This document shows positions 54,646 to 64,000 of a DNA stretch of 64,000 nt, one piece after another. The notes beneath the pieces were generated by a model that made no database searches, had not been told where the DNA came from, and worked only from the letters and a program-made list of their open reading frames with translations. The stretch is from Kingdonia uniflora (Eukaryota; Streptophyta; Magnoliopsida; Ranunculales; Circaeasteraceae). The translations under genes were made by a program, and so were the position numbers. The DNA lies in the NCBI GenBank assembly GCA_014058105.1, contig JACGCM010002082.1:124001-188000 (forward strand). Direction: 5' to 3'. Positions within the stretch are counted from its first letter, which is position 1; each line of letters starts with the position of its first letter.

Positions 54646-55750
54646 CATTGATTTCTTTTCCTTCGCTGGAGCGCGTTGGTAAAAGCAGTAACAGCTATTT
54701 TCTGATCGAGGTTACCTACTTTATGCATAAGCTCCAAATATTCTTCGCAAAAGCCTCGAGCTTATCTCCGTGTAACTGCTTGAGACTGCTAAGAGAACAC
54801 AAATTCTCCTCTTTATCTTTGTTGTATGCATATGTCTTTATGAATTATTTCTGCAGCTGGTCGAATATATATATGGAGTCCTCAGGGAGAGAGTGGAACC
54901 ATCAGAGTGGTTCATCTAGCAGACTTCAGGCGAACAGACGGCAAAAGATGTAGTTGAGATTGGAGTATATCCCCAATTAATCACGGTACTGTTGAATCTG
55001 CTCCTTCGGGGCGGTACTTTTGTATTTACGAATTTTATGAGTATGGAAACCTTTCAGTATCTCCATATTGAATAGTTCTTTGGCAATCAGACTTCTTTGT
55101 ACTTTTGTGATGTCATCGGTAGTACCCAAAACTTGTGCTTCGATCAATTCCTTAATAAGCTGGTCCATATGCTCTTTTGTGACGTAATGACGTATTGGTT
55201 GAATCGCGGGATGAGTAGGTTGTGGATGATGAGTACCGGTACCTTCACTCAAACGATCTCATGCTGGAACTCGATATGGAGGTCGTTGTTCTTCTTTCTG
55301 ACAGACGGAAATTTGGTGACCTCGGCTGGCTTCAGACTAAACTTCACCACCCAAATAAATGGAAGACTGAGGTTCATACTGAATATTCTTGGAAATAGCT
55401 TTACTGGTGACTCCTCGAGGTCCCAATCTTTCCCTTGCAGAAACATGGGAGGTCTCTGGCAACTGATCGTGACCATTTGTTGAAGGAACCTGTTGAGTAT
55501 TTTGTAGAGCCTCTAGGGCAGTCTGTATTGCAGTTATCTGGTCATCATATCGTTTGAGCATTGTCAAATGGGCTTGTCGTTCTACGTCGAGCTCTTTCTC
55601 GCAGAGCTCTCGATCACGAGTTAATTGAAGTTCGAGCTCAGTACATTTCTCTGCCTCGGCGTTGATATTCGCCCATAGTTCTGTAAGTTGCTCCGGTTCC
55701 ACTGGTACATCAAGCTGGATGATTGTAGCCGGTCGTCTGGAAGTAACCAC
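54646..55750 (-). pseudogene. TatA-2 gag
   Basis: From 55750 downwards, beginning VTSRRPATIIQLDVPVEPEQ; the start codon is GTG where TatA-1 and TatA-3 have ATG. The N-terminal part is a coiled coil (WANINAEAEKCTELELQLTR, to 55337). Then 55252-54977 reads VTKEHMDQLIKELIEAQVLG and LFNMEILKGFHTHKIRKYKS. The capsid-like domain continues with frameshifts to 54650. The zinc-finger region is deleted. Confidence 0.82.
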
Positions 55751-55802
55751 GATTGAAAATTATAATGAATGAATGTCTTAGGATATCGTGGAAATGAAAT
55801 CT

Positions 55803-55822
55803 TTCCCAGAGAGGGCGCCAAA
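55803..55822 (-). other. TatA-2 primer binding site
   Basis: Minus strand reads TTTGGCGCCCTCTCTGGGAA after the LTR end CATTACA. TGGCGCC-type, but the tRNA is not clear. TatA-1 has TTTGGCACCTTCTGTGG in the same place. Confidence 0.7.
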
Positions 55823-56445
55823 TGTAATGGCCAAATTCTGTAGGCTCGAAATGGCTTGGAATTCGCTATCACACCAATGAACCTATGATAATATTTTAAT
55901 GGAAAGCAAGAAAAGACACAGGTGGTTTTAGCGTGGAAAACATCTGAATAGGTAAGAAAACCACAACCTCGAGTGGAAGATTTATGTAAAAATATATTTA
56001 TTGTTTGAGGTAGATATCTTATTACAAGTGATCTCTAGATTTAGAAATGCTTGATTCTTATAACTAAGAAGTTTAAATGTTTTTGAGAATCTAGAATATG
56101 TAGCTTTCTTGGTGATTTCTTGTATAATTTTTCTGGTCCTTGTCTCTTCTGGAACTTCTTCCTCATATAGACCTTCTCCGCAGTTCTTCATCGTACTGGA
56201 GCACGTTCTCCAAATAATGCGGTTAGTGGCGGTTGACTGAGTAACTAACGAGTTCATGAGAGACATGTATCTTTGACTTGTTCAGGCTTTTTGGTTTGAG
56301 TTCGACCCATGTTCTTCACCAGTTCGTGGAGTAGGTTGAAATGTTAACTGGAAAAGTCATGTGGAAAATACGTGAGTCTGAGATGTAGATAATTCGAACT
56401 GGCGACAACTCAATTTTAGGTGAGATTGAGGGATAGGTCCTTGCA
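55823..56445 (-). repeat. TatA-2 5' LTR
   Basis: 623 bp, TGTAATGGCC to GGTCCTTGCA on the plus strand, followed by GTGAG. Partner of 15694-16316. Confidence 0.93.
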
Positions 56446-57372
56446 GTGAGCATATGTCTTAATAAATTGCTTTTATAGTTGATTAAATATGAGGATGAAT
56501 TATTTAGGGAGAGAGTAGAACCACTGAAGGAGTTCTCCCTCCAGAGTTGTGGCAAATAGACGGTATAGAATGTGGTTTAGATTTGAGTACGACCCCAGTG
56601 AATTACGAAATTGTTGAATGTGCTCCTTTGGATCGGTTCCCTTGTTTTTGCATATCTTCAGAGTATGGAAACCTTTCGGTACTTCCATATCAAATAACTC
56701 TTTGGCAAGTGGACTATCTTACAACTTGGCAAAACCGTACTTACTACCGAAAGCTTGAGCTTCGATCAACTCCTTGATACGTTGATACATGTGTTCTTGT
56801 GTGACGAATTGGCATATTACCTGAGTGACTTGGCGAATGAGTTGAGGATTATGAGTACTGGTGCCCTCACTCAAGCGATCACATGCCAGAATCTAAGGTT
56901 AAGATTGTTGTTCTTCCTCTTGACATTTGGAAGGCCGAAGACCTCTGCTGATATCGAACTGAATTTTACTGTTCAAATGAATGGAAGGTTGAAGTTAGTG
57001 CTGAATATTTTTTGAAATGGCTTTCCTGGTGGCCCCTTAAGGGCTTAATATTTCTCGTGCAAAAATGTGAGAGTTTTTCGGTACTTGATCATGCTCACTG
57101 GTAAGGGGGCCGTATTGAGTGTCCTGGAAAGATTTAAATACAGTTTGCATGGTTGTCATCTGTTCTTCATGTCTCTTGAATGTTGTTAAAGGAGCTTGAC
57201 GTCCATCTTCAAGCTCTTTGTCGCGAAGTCCTCGGTCTAAAGATAATTGACGTTTAAGCTCATTTCGTTTCTATGTTTTAGCATGGAGATTTATCCGTAG
57301 TTCAGCGAGCTGCTCCGGTTCAACTAAAAGATCAAGTTGGATTTTTGTTGTTGATCGCTTGGAAGTGACCAT
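56446..57372 (-). pseudogene. TatA-1 gag, N-terminal part
   Basis: ATG at 57372, reading VTSKRSTTKIQLDLLVEPEQ and a coiled coil (LSLDRGLRDKELEDGRQAPL). Stops and frameshifts appear after about 57100. Around 56688-56500 an open stretch reads EVPKGFHTLKICKNKGTDPK and LEGELLQWFYSLPK, the start of the capsid-like domain. The domain continues beyond the TatA-2 insertion at 15693. Confidence 0.82.
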
Positions 57373-57433
57373 GATTGAAAATGGATAGTAGAGTAAATGT
57401 ATGCCTTAGGATATCATAGAAATATCTTCTTTT

Positions 57434-57451
57434 CCACAGAAGGTGCCAAAT
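57434..57451 (-). other. TatA-1 primer binding site
   Basis: TTTGGCACCTTCTGTGGA on the minus strand next to the LTR; a decayed TGGCGCC-type site. Confidence 0.6.
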
Positions 57452-57824
57452 GTAATAGCCTAATTCTGTTGCTTGAAATAGCTCAAAATTAGCTATTACA
57501 CCAAATGAACCTATGACAAAAATTAATATAAAGCAAAAAATGACACAGGAGATTTAGTATGGAAAACCTTTGAATAGCTAAAAACCCATGACCTTGAGTA
57601 GAGGGTTTTAATAACAGTAACTTTTATTGTTTGAGGCTGATATCTTATTGCAAGTGATTTCTTGAACTAGAAGTGTTTGATCTTGAAATAAGAAGTTTTG
57701 TGTTAAGAGTCTAGAAAATCTTGTTTTTCTTGGCCTTCATCTCCTCTGGACCTTTTTCTTTATATCAACCTTACCGCAACTCGTTATCGTGCTGAAGTAC
57801 TAGGTCGAGGGATGGGTCCCTACA
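57452..57824 (-). repeat. TatA-1 5' LTR, internally deleted
   Basis: Starts TGTAATAGCCTAATTCTG and ends GGGATGGGTCCCTACA. Similar to the 623-bp TatA-2 LTR over its first 300 bases, then lacks about 250 bases before the last 25. It borders the BOP1 fragment directly. Confidence 0.85.
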
Positions 57825-58640
57825 GCTTAAGATCTTTCCTACTTGGTAACTTGGGCTTTAGGGATTCGGGATCAATGTTGAAATGTTCTAGGACACAAGT
57901 GTAGATCCAAACAACAATCAAATGATTCTTTGAGAGCCTTGTCATAAGTTGGAAAACTTTAAAAGGACTCAAGCCGTTTTGGAATGATCGTGGGATGGTC
58001 TTCCTCATACATCAGCTGAAAATAATTAATCTCTACCTGAATCGAAATGTATTCTATAGAAGGATAGTATGATTCCTCATGACCTGGTTGTTTTAGTTTC
58101 AGTACAGGAATATTACTTAAACCATGCTCCACCTTGCCAGTTAAGCTGGAATCATCTCCCCACAATTGATAAATGCATGGTCCCTGTATTGGTTTAACAA
58201 GTTTTAGATTCCCATTCCTAATCGCTCTGACTAACTCGACAACCATTTTGCTTTCCAACTTTAAAAGAAAAAATTGCCTCTTTTACTCTGGTGTACTATA
58301 CAGCGGATGAATTACATCAGGCCATTCAAAAAAATAAACATAAGGCGTATATAGATCAGCCTCAGCATGTGGAGTCTTCTCTCTCAATCTTCTAAGAACA
58401 AGTTTAGCCTCTTGCTTTGTCAGCTCCACCTCTTCATCATTGTATGGATAAATTTTGCGCCAATTTTTAGAGTCATCAGCATTTGCAATATAATGTTCAA
58501 GTATATCCTTTTTAGCTTGTTTGGTTATCTTCTTATCAGTAATGTCATACCCAATGTGTTCTGCATCTTCATACCAATTCAGAGGAACATCTCCAATAGT
58601 ACTAATAATTTTATTTTCTTCTTTAAGGTAAACTGGACCT
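57825..58640 (-). pseudogene. BOP1: Ribosome biogenesis protein BOP1 (Erb1) homologue, N-terminal domain fragment
   Basis: BOP1/Erb1 is a nucleolar protein of the PeBoW complex needed for 60S subunit maturation. From about 58640 downwards the frame reads TIGDVPLNWYEDAEHIGYDI, DDSKNWRKIYPYNDEEVELT, TPYVYFFEWPDVIHPLYSTP, a TAA, then LESKMVVELVRAIRNGNLKL, YQLWGDDSS, LKQPGHEESYYPSIEYI and EEDHPTIIPKRLESF. After a frameshift come KALKESFDCCLDLHLCPR and NIDPESLKPKLPSRKDLK. This is the BOP1NT domain in order; the WD40 part that should follow is absent, as TatA-1 begins at 57824. No introns are visible within the 800 bp. The neighbouring CACTA-type transposase fragment suggests transposon capture. 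Identification rests on many conserved blocks; sure of family, not of how it arrived. Confidence 0.93.
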
Positions 58641-59029
58641 TGAGTAAAGGAAGATACTGAACATTCTTGGAATGCTGTAGGGTTGATTGACTATGAAGTA
58701 TTTGGTCTTGACAAAAATCTCAATGATGGATAATGTTTTTCTTTCTCGGGGAAGACCAAGTGTCAAAATTCATATGTATAACTAGTGAATTGTGTACTAG
58801 GTGTTCATGTTGTTTACCTTTTTATGGTCGTATGAATCTCAAGTTAACAACACAAAGTGTTGAATAATAAGAAGTATTTAATTTAAGCTTTCTTATCGTT
58901 GTGTACATTTAAATAATATTGTAGAAATCCAAATGTATGATAAGAGATCGATAAGACTAATTACACGATATAAATTAAAATCCAAATAAAACTTTTAAGC
59001 GTGAATAGAAAATTTACCACTTTTTCCTC
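58641..59029 (-). other. Stretch between BOP1 fragment and transposase fragment
   Basis: AT-rich, no coding similarity seen. It may be intron or transposon filler. Confidence 0.4.
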
Positions 59030-59728
59030 AATGAATGCCATGGGGAAGGTCTAATCACTACGAGTATGACCAACTAAGAAGGAATCTGACCTGGTAATAG
59101 TTGGATCCACTTCCATCTATCAAGAACATGTAAAAAACAACTTAAAATCACCATCAATCATATATAAAGAAATAAAAATGTTCAAAACTTATAAAATAAG
59201 CTAACCATTTCATCAGCCACTCTGAATACCCTCTTTCACCCTGTCGTATGAGGGGTTACCATCTTTGACCTATTTATCTTATTTCCTCCTCGACTAGCTT
59301 TAACTTTTTCTGTAGAAGTAAGATTGACAAATCGAACCCAATCTTCAGGTTTAGTATTTTTTTGGGCAATTCTTCTTCTTCTCATCTTTTGTATCACACT
59401 CATCGTACTTTTTCACAAGTGTTTTTTTTTCATTTCTCCACATGGCATTAGCCGATCTCGTAAGTGTTCTTTATACTGCTTCAGGAAATAACAACATTTA
59501 TTCAATACACGAATAGTAGCATAACTAGTTTTAACTTACACATATCATCTCCCAAACAGTATCTTTGGGTTTACAAGGAACGACCTGCCAATATGGATAA
59601 TATGGAGGAATAAGTTCAAGCACTATGCTGCCTAGCAATGACAATCTTAACCGTATCTTTATTTTGAAGAACCTATGGGGAAAATTAAGTATTAAGAAGA
59701 TAAATTTTAGTAAGTCGTAAGTCATATA
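59030..59728 (-). pseudogene. CACTA-R: En/Spm-type transposase-associated protein (Transposase_24-like) fragment
   Basis: Three exon-like blocks on the minus strand. 59725-59541: SLLGSIVLELIPPYYPYWQV, VPCKPKDTVWEMICVS, then a GTAAGT donor. After an acceptor near 59482: a lysine-rich stretch and KPEDWVRFVNLTSTEKVKAS, with VTPHTTG, a stop and VFRVADEM (about 59350-59210). After another intron: EVDPTITRSDSFLVGHTRSD near 59115-59060. The order (V-P-x-x-Y-x-x-W, K-D-x-x-W, then W-x-x-F-V, then P-H-T-x-G, then R-x-D/E-x-W/F-x-x-G-H) is that of plant CACTA second ORFs, which bind transposon ends. Stops and a frameshift make it dead. TatA-3 begins directly upstream at 59729, so the N-terminus is missing or displaced. 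Confidence 0.8.
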
Positions 59729-60347
59729 TGCAAGGACCTATCCCTCGATCAAACCCATTTCGAACTATTTCCAGATTCGAACCACCTCCATATCAGACTC
59801 GCACATTTTACATGTGACATAAGCAATCAACATTGACACCTACACCACGAACTGATGAAGAATATGGGTCAAGCACAATAGAAAAGCATGAACAAGTCAA
59901 GGACACCTGTCTCTCATGAACTCAACAGTTACTCAGTCAAGTACCACATCCCACATTGTTTGGAGAACGTGCTTCAGCATAATAGAGAACAGCCGACAAA
60001 GCCTATATAAAGAAATAGGTCCAGAAAAGGCAAGGACCAGAAAAAATATACGAGAAATCACCAACAAAACTACATTTTCTAGATTTTCAAAATACGAAAC
60101 TTCTTATTTACGAGATTAAGAATTTCTAGTTTGAGAGATCACTAGTAATAAGATATCAACCTGAAGTAGTAAAAGTCATTGTTACTAAAACGCTCAACTC
60201 GAGGTCATGATTTTTTTACCCATTTAGAGGCTTTCCATGCAAAATTACCTGTATCATTTCTTATTTCATATTAAGTTTTAGTCACAGGAACATTGGTGTA
60301 AGAGATAATTTTGAGCCATCTCGAGCTTACGAAATTAGGCCATTACA
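59729..60347 (+). repeat. TatA-3 5' LTR
   Basis: 619 bp from TGCAAGGACCTATCCCTCGATC (edge) to ATTAGGCCATTACA; the reverse complement aligns with the 623-bp TatA-2 LTRs. Confidence 0.92.
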
Positions 60348-60366
60348 TTTGCTGCCGTCATTGAGA
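60348..60366 (+). other. TatA-3 primer binding site
   Basis: TTTGCTGCCGTCATTGAG, a decayed TTTGGCGCC-type site in the expected position. Confidence 0.55.
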
Positions 60367-60421
60367 AAGAAGACATTTTCACGTCCTAAGACATACATTC
60401 ACTCTATTACTAATTTCAATC

Positions 60422-61971
60422 ATGGTCACTTCCAGGCGACCATCAGCCAAAATCCAGTTCGATCTTTCGGTTGAGCCGAAACAACTTACAAAACTATGGG
60501 CGAATCTCCATGCCAAAATAGAGAAATGCAATGAGCTCAAACGCTAGATAACTCTTGACCTTGAGTTCCGTGAGATGGTGCTCGAAACCGAGTGACAAGC
60601 TCGTTTAACAGTGTTTAAATGACATGAAGACCAGATAAAAACCTTACAGATTGCATTACAAATTCTGTAAAATACTCAACAGGCTCCTCAAACCAAAGAT
60701 CACGATCAAGTGCCATAGACCTCCTAGGTTTCTGCGCAGGACAATTGGAAACTCAAGGAGCCACCAGCAAAGCTATTACTATAAATATTCAACACTGACA
60801 TAAACCTTCCATTCATTTGGGTGGTGAAGTTCAGTCCGAAATCAACAGAGGCCACCAATTTTCTAAATGTCAGAAGGAAGAACAACGGCCTCAGCCTTAA
60901 ATTCTAGCACATGATAGCTTAAGTGAGGATACTGGTACTCATAATCCCCAGCCTCCTTGTCAAGCCACTCAATCGACATGTCAATATGACGCACAAGAGC
61001 ATATGGATCAGCGCATCAAGGAGTTGATTGAAGCACAAGTTCTAGGCACTACAGATGACCTAACCAAGTTACAAGGGAGTTCGATTGCCAAAGAACTATT
61101 CGATATGGAAATACCGGAAGGTTTCCATACTCCAAAAATTTACAAATACAAGGACATTGATCCAAAGGAACGTATTTAACAATACCACGATTCATTTTGG
61201 TTGCATTCTAATCTCTACCACATCCTCTGTCGTTTGTTCGCAATAAGTTTACAGGAAGAACCACTGGTAGTTCCATTCTTTACCTGAAGATTCCATATCT
61301 ACATTCGATCAACTGCATAAACAATTCATCAAGATGGATTCTCACAATATAGACAAAGAGGATAATTTATATTCTCTTATTAGACTTAAATAGTCACACA
61401 AAGATAAGCTAGAGGCTTTCGCAAAAAAAATTTTGAAGTAGACAATCTCGATCAGAAAATAGTTGATACTACATTCACCAATGTGCTCCAGCTCGACTGC
61501 AAGGCCAAAGAACACTTTTTCCTCAACAATCCTGGGACCTTGGAAGATATGATCACCAAAGTCAATGGTTATGTCGTCCTGGAAATAATGACGTCCGAAA
61601 GGCACAAATCTACTAAATCCGTCCAAACTACGAAAGGTCCATCCACTGATCGAAATTCTAAACCAAAGGAGGATCAAGGTGATCAAAAGTACTCCAAGGA
61701 AAACATTGGCAACCCTCAGAAAGGCGGTTCACTACCCAAACCGGTCCTCCCAAAGATGAATGATCGAATCTCCACAATTTTTTTAATCCTCTCCAAGGAT
61801 AAGATAAATCGTCCCTCTCAACCATTAGAACCAATCGAGAGCCGCCCGTACTGTATGCATCATCAGGTAAACCATTATTCTACTGACAACTGTTATACTT
61901 TACAGAGGTTGCTGGAATTTATTTTCAAGGAGGGACAGATGTTCGATTATATTATCAATCTAGAATCATAA
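60422..61971 (+). pseudogene. TatA-3 gag
   Basis: ATG 60422, reading VTSRRPSAKIQFDLSVEPKQ and a coiled-coil region with stops (60548, 60592 and more). Capsid-like domain with IPEGFHTPKIYKYKDIDPKE near 61100-61160, broken. From 61483 an open stretch of 162 codons: NNPGTLEDMITKVNGYVVLE, a basic linker, then the zinc-finger-like RPYCMHHQVNHYSTDNCYTL near 61845-61905 and LLEFIFKEGQMFDYI. This reference copy keeps the region deleted in TatA-2. Confidence 0.85.
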
Positions 61972-62625
61972 AAGGATGACAGCTATAAGAAGTAGCTAGA
62001 TGTAGTCCATGTCGAATATCAAATTGAGGAGAAACATCTCTACCATATATACCACAACAACATGATTGAAATCTACCATATCACCAACTCTTGCAGATTC
62101 AAGCACATGAGACTTTCAAAATGCTGCGATCTCACACCTCAAGATAAAGAAGCCAAGCTTCTACTTGAATCGAGCAATCGCCGGCCCGGGATCTCCTTCG
62201 AAGATTACGACATTAGTCATGTAAAATTTCTACATCATAATGTATTAGTCATAATGCCCAAGATGAAGAAGTTTGTCATGCACACAATGATGATTGATAC
62301 TAAAAACGGTATTGAGATTCTCTTTCAAAGCACAATTGACCAGATGGGATTGGCCGATCAAGTTATTCTAAGCGACACCGATATCAGTGAATTAAATGGT
62401 TCTAAAGAAGAGTCAGTAGGAAAGATCATCTTACCTATTACCGCAGGGCCAGCCACCATCGACGTCATCTTCTATATTATCAATGCCAAATCTCGTTATC
62501 TCGGGATTATGGGTCGCTGCTGGATTTACAACATGGAAGAATTCGCTTCCACCTATAATCAAACACTCCATTTTAAGCACAACGATGGTATCTATGAGAT
62601 CTGGGGTAGTCATAAACTTTCTTGA
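61972..62625 (+). pseudogene. TatA-3 aspartic protease
   Basis: Open from 62062 to a TGA at 62625: RLSKCCDLTPQDKEAKLLLE, GISFEDYDISHVKFLHHNVL, MHTMMIDTKNGIEILFQSTI, VGKIILPITAGPATIDVIFY, YLGIMGRCWIYNMEEFASTY. The active site is DTK where DTG is required, so it is catalytically dead although the frame is open. Confidence 0.88.
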
Positions 62626-63700
62626 GCTTGCAAAAATATCGTCTCTGCTATTCTAGATACTTCTAACGGGTATGTTGCATAGCAATTATAGATAGCAAAT
62701 CACCCCGATGATCAGCCTTCCACGGAGGAGCCCACAGAATACATCAGTATTGATGGACCAGGCAGAGGTTTCTTTCTAGGCACTAAGCTGGTTCAGTATG
62801 AAAAAGATGCTCTCATTCAGTTCTTACGACTAAATCGAGACATTTTTGCGTGGTCTTTCGAAAAGATGTCTGGGGTCGATTCGGCTAAGGCATGTCACAA
62901 ATTGGCCATCAACATCAACATCAACACTACTGTAGCCAAACATAAACAACGGCAACTATCGCCACGACTTTGAGATGAAGTTAACATGGAAATTATGAAA
63001 TTGATCAAAGTAGGATTCATTTGAGAAGCCAAATATCCAGATTGGATATCCAACATCGTCGCTGTCCCAAAGAAAAATGGAAAAGTTTGAGTTTGCACAG
63101 ATTTTACTGATCTAAACAAACATACTCCAAAAGACAGTTTACCTTTTCCCAACATTCATTAGATCCTTGATTCAACAACAGGATACGAACTCCTATTTAT
63201 GATGGACACTACTTCTGGATACAATCAGATTCTACTCTTGGATGAAGATCAAGAAAAGACCACTTTCATTACTGAAAGAGGACTTTACTGCTACAAAGTT
63301 ATGCCCTTCAGACTCAAGAATGCAGGTGCAACTTATCAAAGGTTGATGACTACTATGTTCAAAGCACATCTTGGGAAAGTCACAGAAGTCTATATTGACG
63401 ATCTCTTGTGCAAAAGCATATAGTCCATCAACCAGATTTCAGATCTTAACATAGTATTCAGCATTTTTCGATCGTACAAGATGTATCTCAATCCTGATAA
63501 GTGTCAATTCAGAGTACATTTATGTCAATTTCAGGGCCACCTTATCAGCAAGAAGGGGATTGAGGCTGATCCAGACCAAATTCAGGCTCTCCTCAACATG
63601 CCATCTCCAAAAATAATGAAAGATGTTCAGAAACTTTCCGATAAGGTTACCGCTATCAACTGTTTTGTTTAGAAATCATTAGACCGCTATTGTTGGTTGT
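62626..63700 (+). pseudogene. TatA-3 reverse transcriptase and linker
   Basis: Linker with EYISIDGPGRGFFLGTKLVQ and KMSGVDSAKACHKLAI. RT: NIVAVPKKNGKV, a TGA, VCTDFTDLNKHTPKDSLPFP, MMDTTSGYNQILLLDEDQEK, TFITERGLYCYKVMPFRLKN, the catalytic box EVYIDDLLCKS near 63388-63420, then a TAG, NPDKCQFRVHLCQFQGHLIS and KKGIEADPDQIQALLNMPSP. The YIDD is intact; four or more stops in the domain. Confidence 0.9.
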
Positions 63701-64000
63701 TCCAATTACTCCGCAGCTGCACCAAACGAGGAAAAGTTCAGCCAAATATAGAGGTTCAATGGACATCAGAATGGGAAATAGTCTTATAGAATCGCAAAAC
63801 CTATTTGGGGAAGCCTCCCATCATGAGCACCCCAATAGATAATAAGGAACTAATTATTTACCTAGCAGTTACAGATACTTTACTCAGCTCGGTTCTTATT
63901 CGACTTGAATAGAAAATCGAGAAACCAGTCTACTTCCTCAGTAAAACCCTCACTCTAACGAAAATGAGGTACTCTAATATCGAGAAACTTCATCTCACTC
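63701..64000 (+). pseudogene. TatA-3 RNase H, N-terminal part, cut by window end
   Basis: VQWTSEWEIVL near 63755, then KPPIMSTPIDNKELIIYLAV and VLIRLE, a TAG, KIEKPVYFLSKTLTLTKMRY near 63910-63975. The element continues beyond the window. Confidence 0.8.

Larger units (their letters stand above)
15694..56445 (-). mobile_element. TatA-2: Tat-lineage Ty3/gypsy element containing TatB-1 and TatB-2
   Basis: Both LTRs are 623 bp (15694-16316 and 55823-56445). Target duplication GTGAG is present at 15689-15693 and 56446-56450, and the flanks join into one continuous TatA-1 gag. Without TatB-1 and TatB-2 the element is about 13.6 kb. Order on the minus strand: LTR, primer site, gag, protease, [TatB-2], RT, RNase H, second RNase H, integrase, tandem repeats, antisense coding region [TatB-1], polypurine tract, LTR. 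The second RNase H is characteristic of the Tat lineage. Confidence 0.9.
2829..57824 (-). mobile_element. TatA-1: Tat-lineage Ty3/gypsy element, outermost host of the nest, truncated at left
   Basis: Visible pieces, in element order on the minus strand: 5' LTR 57824-57452, gag N-terminal part 57372-56446, gag C-terminal part 15693-14907 and protease 3272-2829. The gaps are filled by TatA-2 (15694-56445) and Ath-1 (3273-14906). The left limit is the CACTA-L terminus, so RT, RNase H, integrase and 3' LTR are outside the window. Continuity is shown by comparing with TatA-3: its gag runs without a break across the position corresponding to the TatA-2 insertion, and its gag-protease region across that of Ath-1. 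Target duplications support both breaks. Confidence 0.85.
59729..64000 (+). mobile_element. TatA-3: Tat-lineage Ty3/gypsy element, 5' part, cut by the window edge
   Basis: LTR 59729-60347, primer site, gag from ATG 60422, zinc-finger-like region, protease, RT and the start of RNase H up to 64000. Same family as TatA-1 and TatA-2, opposite orientation. ATATA precedes the LTR and would be the left target duplication. It serves as the uninterrupted reference for the gag-protease region of the other two copies. Confidence 0.92.

Noticed and set aside
57825..58640. CACTA-encoded protein of unknown type
   Set aside because: First considered as part of the transposon, but block order and motifs (HIGYDI, WGDDSS, PGHEESY, LPSRKDLK) are those of BOP1.

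Overview
The window is plant nuclear DNA from a large, repeat-rich genome. Almost all of it is Ty3/gypsy LTR retrotransposons of the Athila and Tat lineages, nested inside one another. Two low-copy host genes survive only as broken fragments: DXR (plastid MEP pathway) and BOP1/Erb1 (ribosome biogenesis). Both fragments lie beside CACTA (En/Spm) transposon sequence. I see no intact host gene, rRNA, tRNA or CRISPR array. Labels used below are mine: TatA-1, TatA-2 and TatA-3 (one Tat-like family), TatB-1 and TatB-2 (a second), Ath-1 (Athila), CACTA-L and CACTA-R.

Layout. 1-2828: right end of CACTA-L, with a three-exon 3' fragment of DXR. 2829-57824: TatA-1 (minus), cut into three pieces by CACTA-L, Ath-1 and TatA-2; its 5' LTR is 57452-57824 and the rest of its pol lies left of the window. 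3273-14906: Ath-1 (plus), with a TatB solo LTR (3348-4093) in its 5' LTR. 15694-56445: TatA-2 (minus), which holds TatB-1 (22517-36204, plus) and TatB-2 (40938-54398, minus). 57825-59728: a CACTA-R transposase gene and a BOP1 fragment, both minus. 59729-64000: TatA-3 (plus), running off the right edge inside its RNase H domain.

The nesting is supported by 5-bp target-site duplications: TAAGG (solo LTR), AGTCA/AGTCT (Ath-1), GTGAG (TatA-2), GGCTG (TatB-1) and TTGCC (TatB-2). The host sequence also resumes on the far side of each insertion. Inferred order: CACTA-R/BOP1, then TatA-1, then Ath-1, TatA-2 and CACTA-L into TatA-1, then the two TatB copies into TatA-2 and the solo LTR into Ath-1. TatA-3 entered CACTA-R separately.

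Tat-type elements here share one plan: LTR, TGGCGCC-type primer site, gag with zinc-finger-like motif, protease, RT, RNase H, a second RNase H, integrase, a block of tandem repeats, then a 3' region coding on the opposite strand, polypurine tract and LTR. That antisense region is the most interesting part. Each TatB copy has two small ORFs and one spliced gene, with TATA-like boxes and conserved splice sites, and the diverged TatA-2 has a recognisable counterpart. All retroelement copies are inactivated by stops, frameshifts, deletions or catalytic-site substitutions. Comparisons between copies were made by eye.
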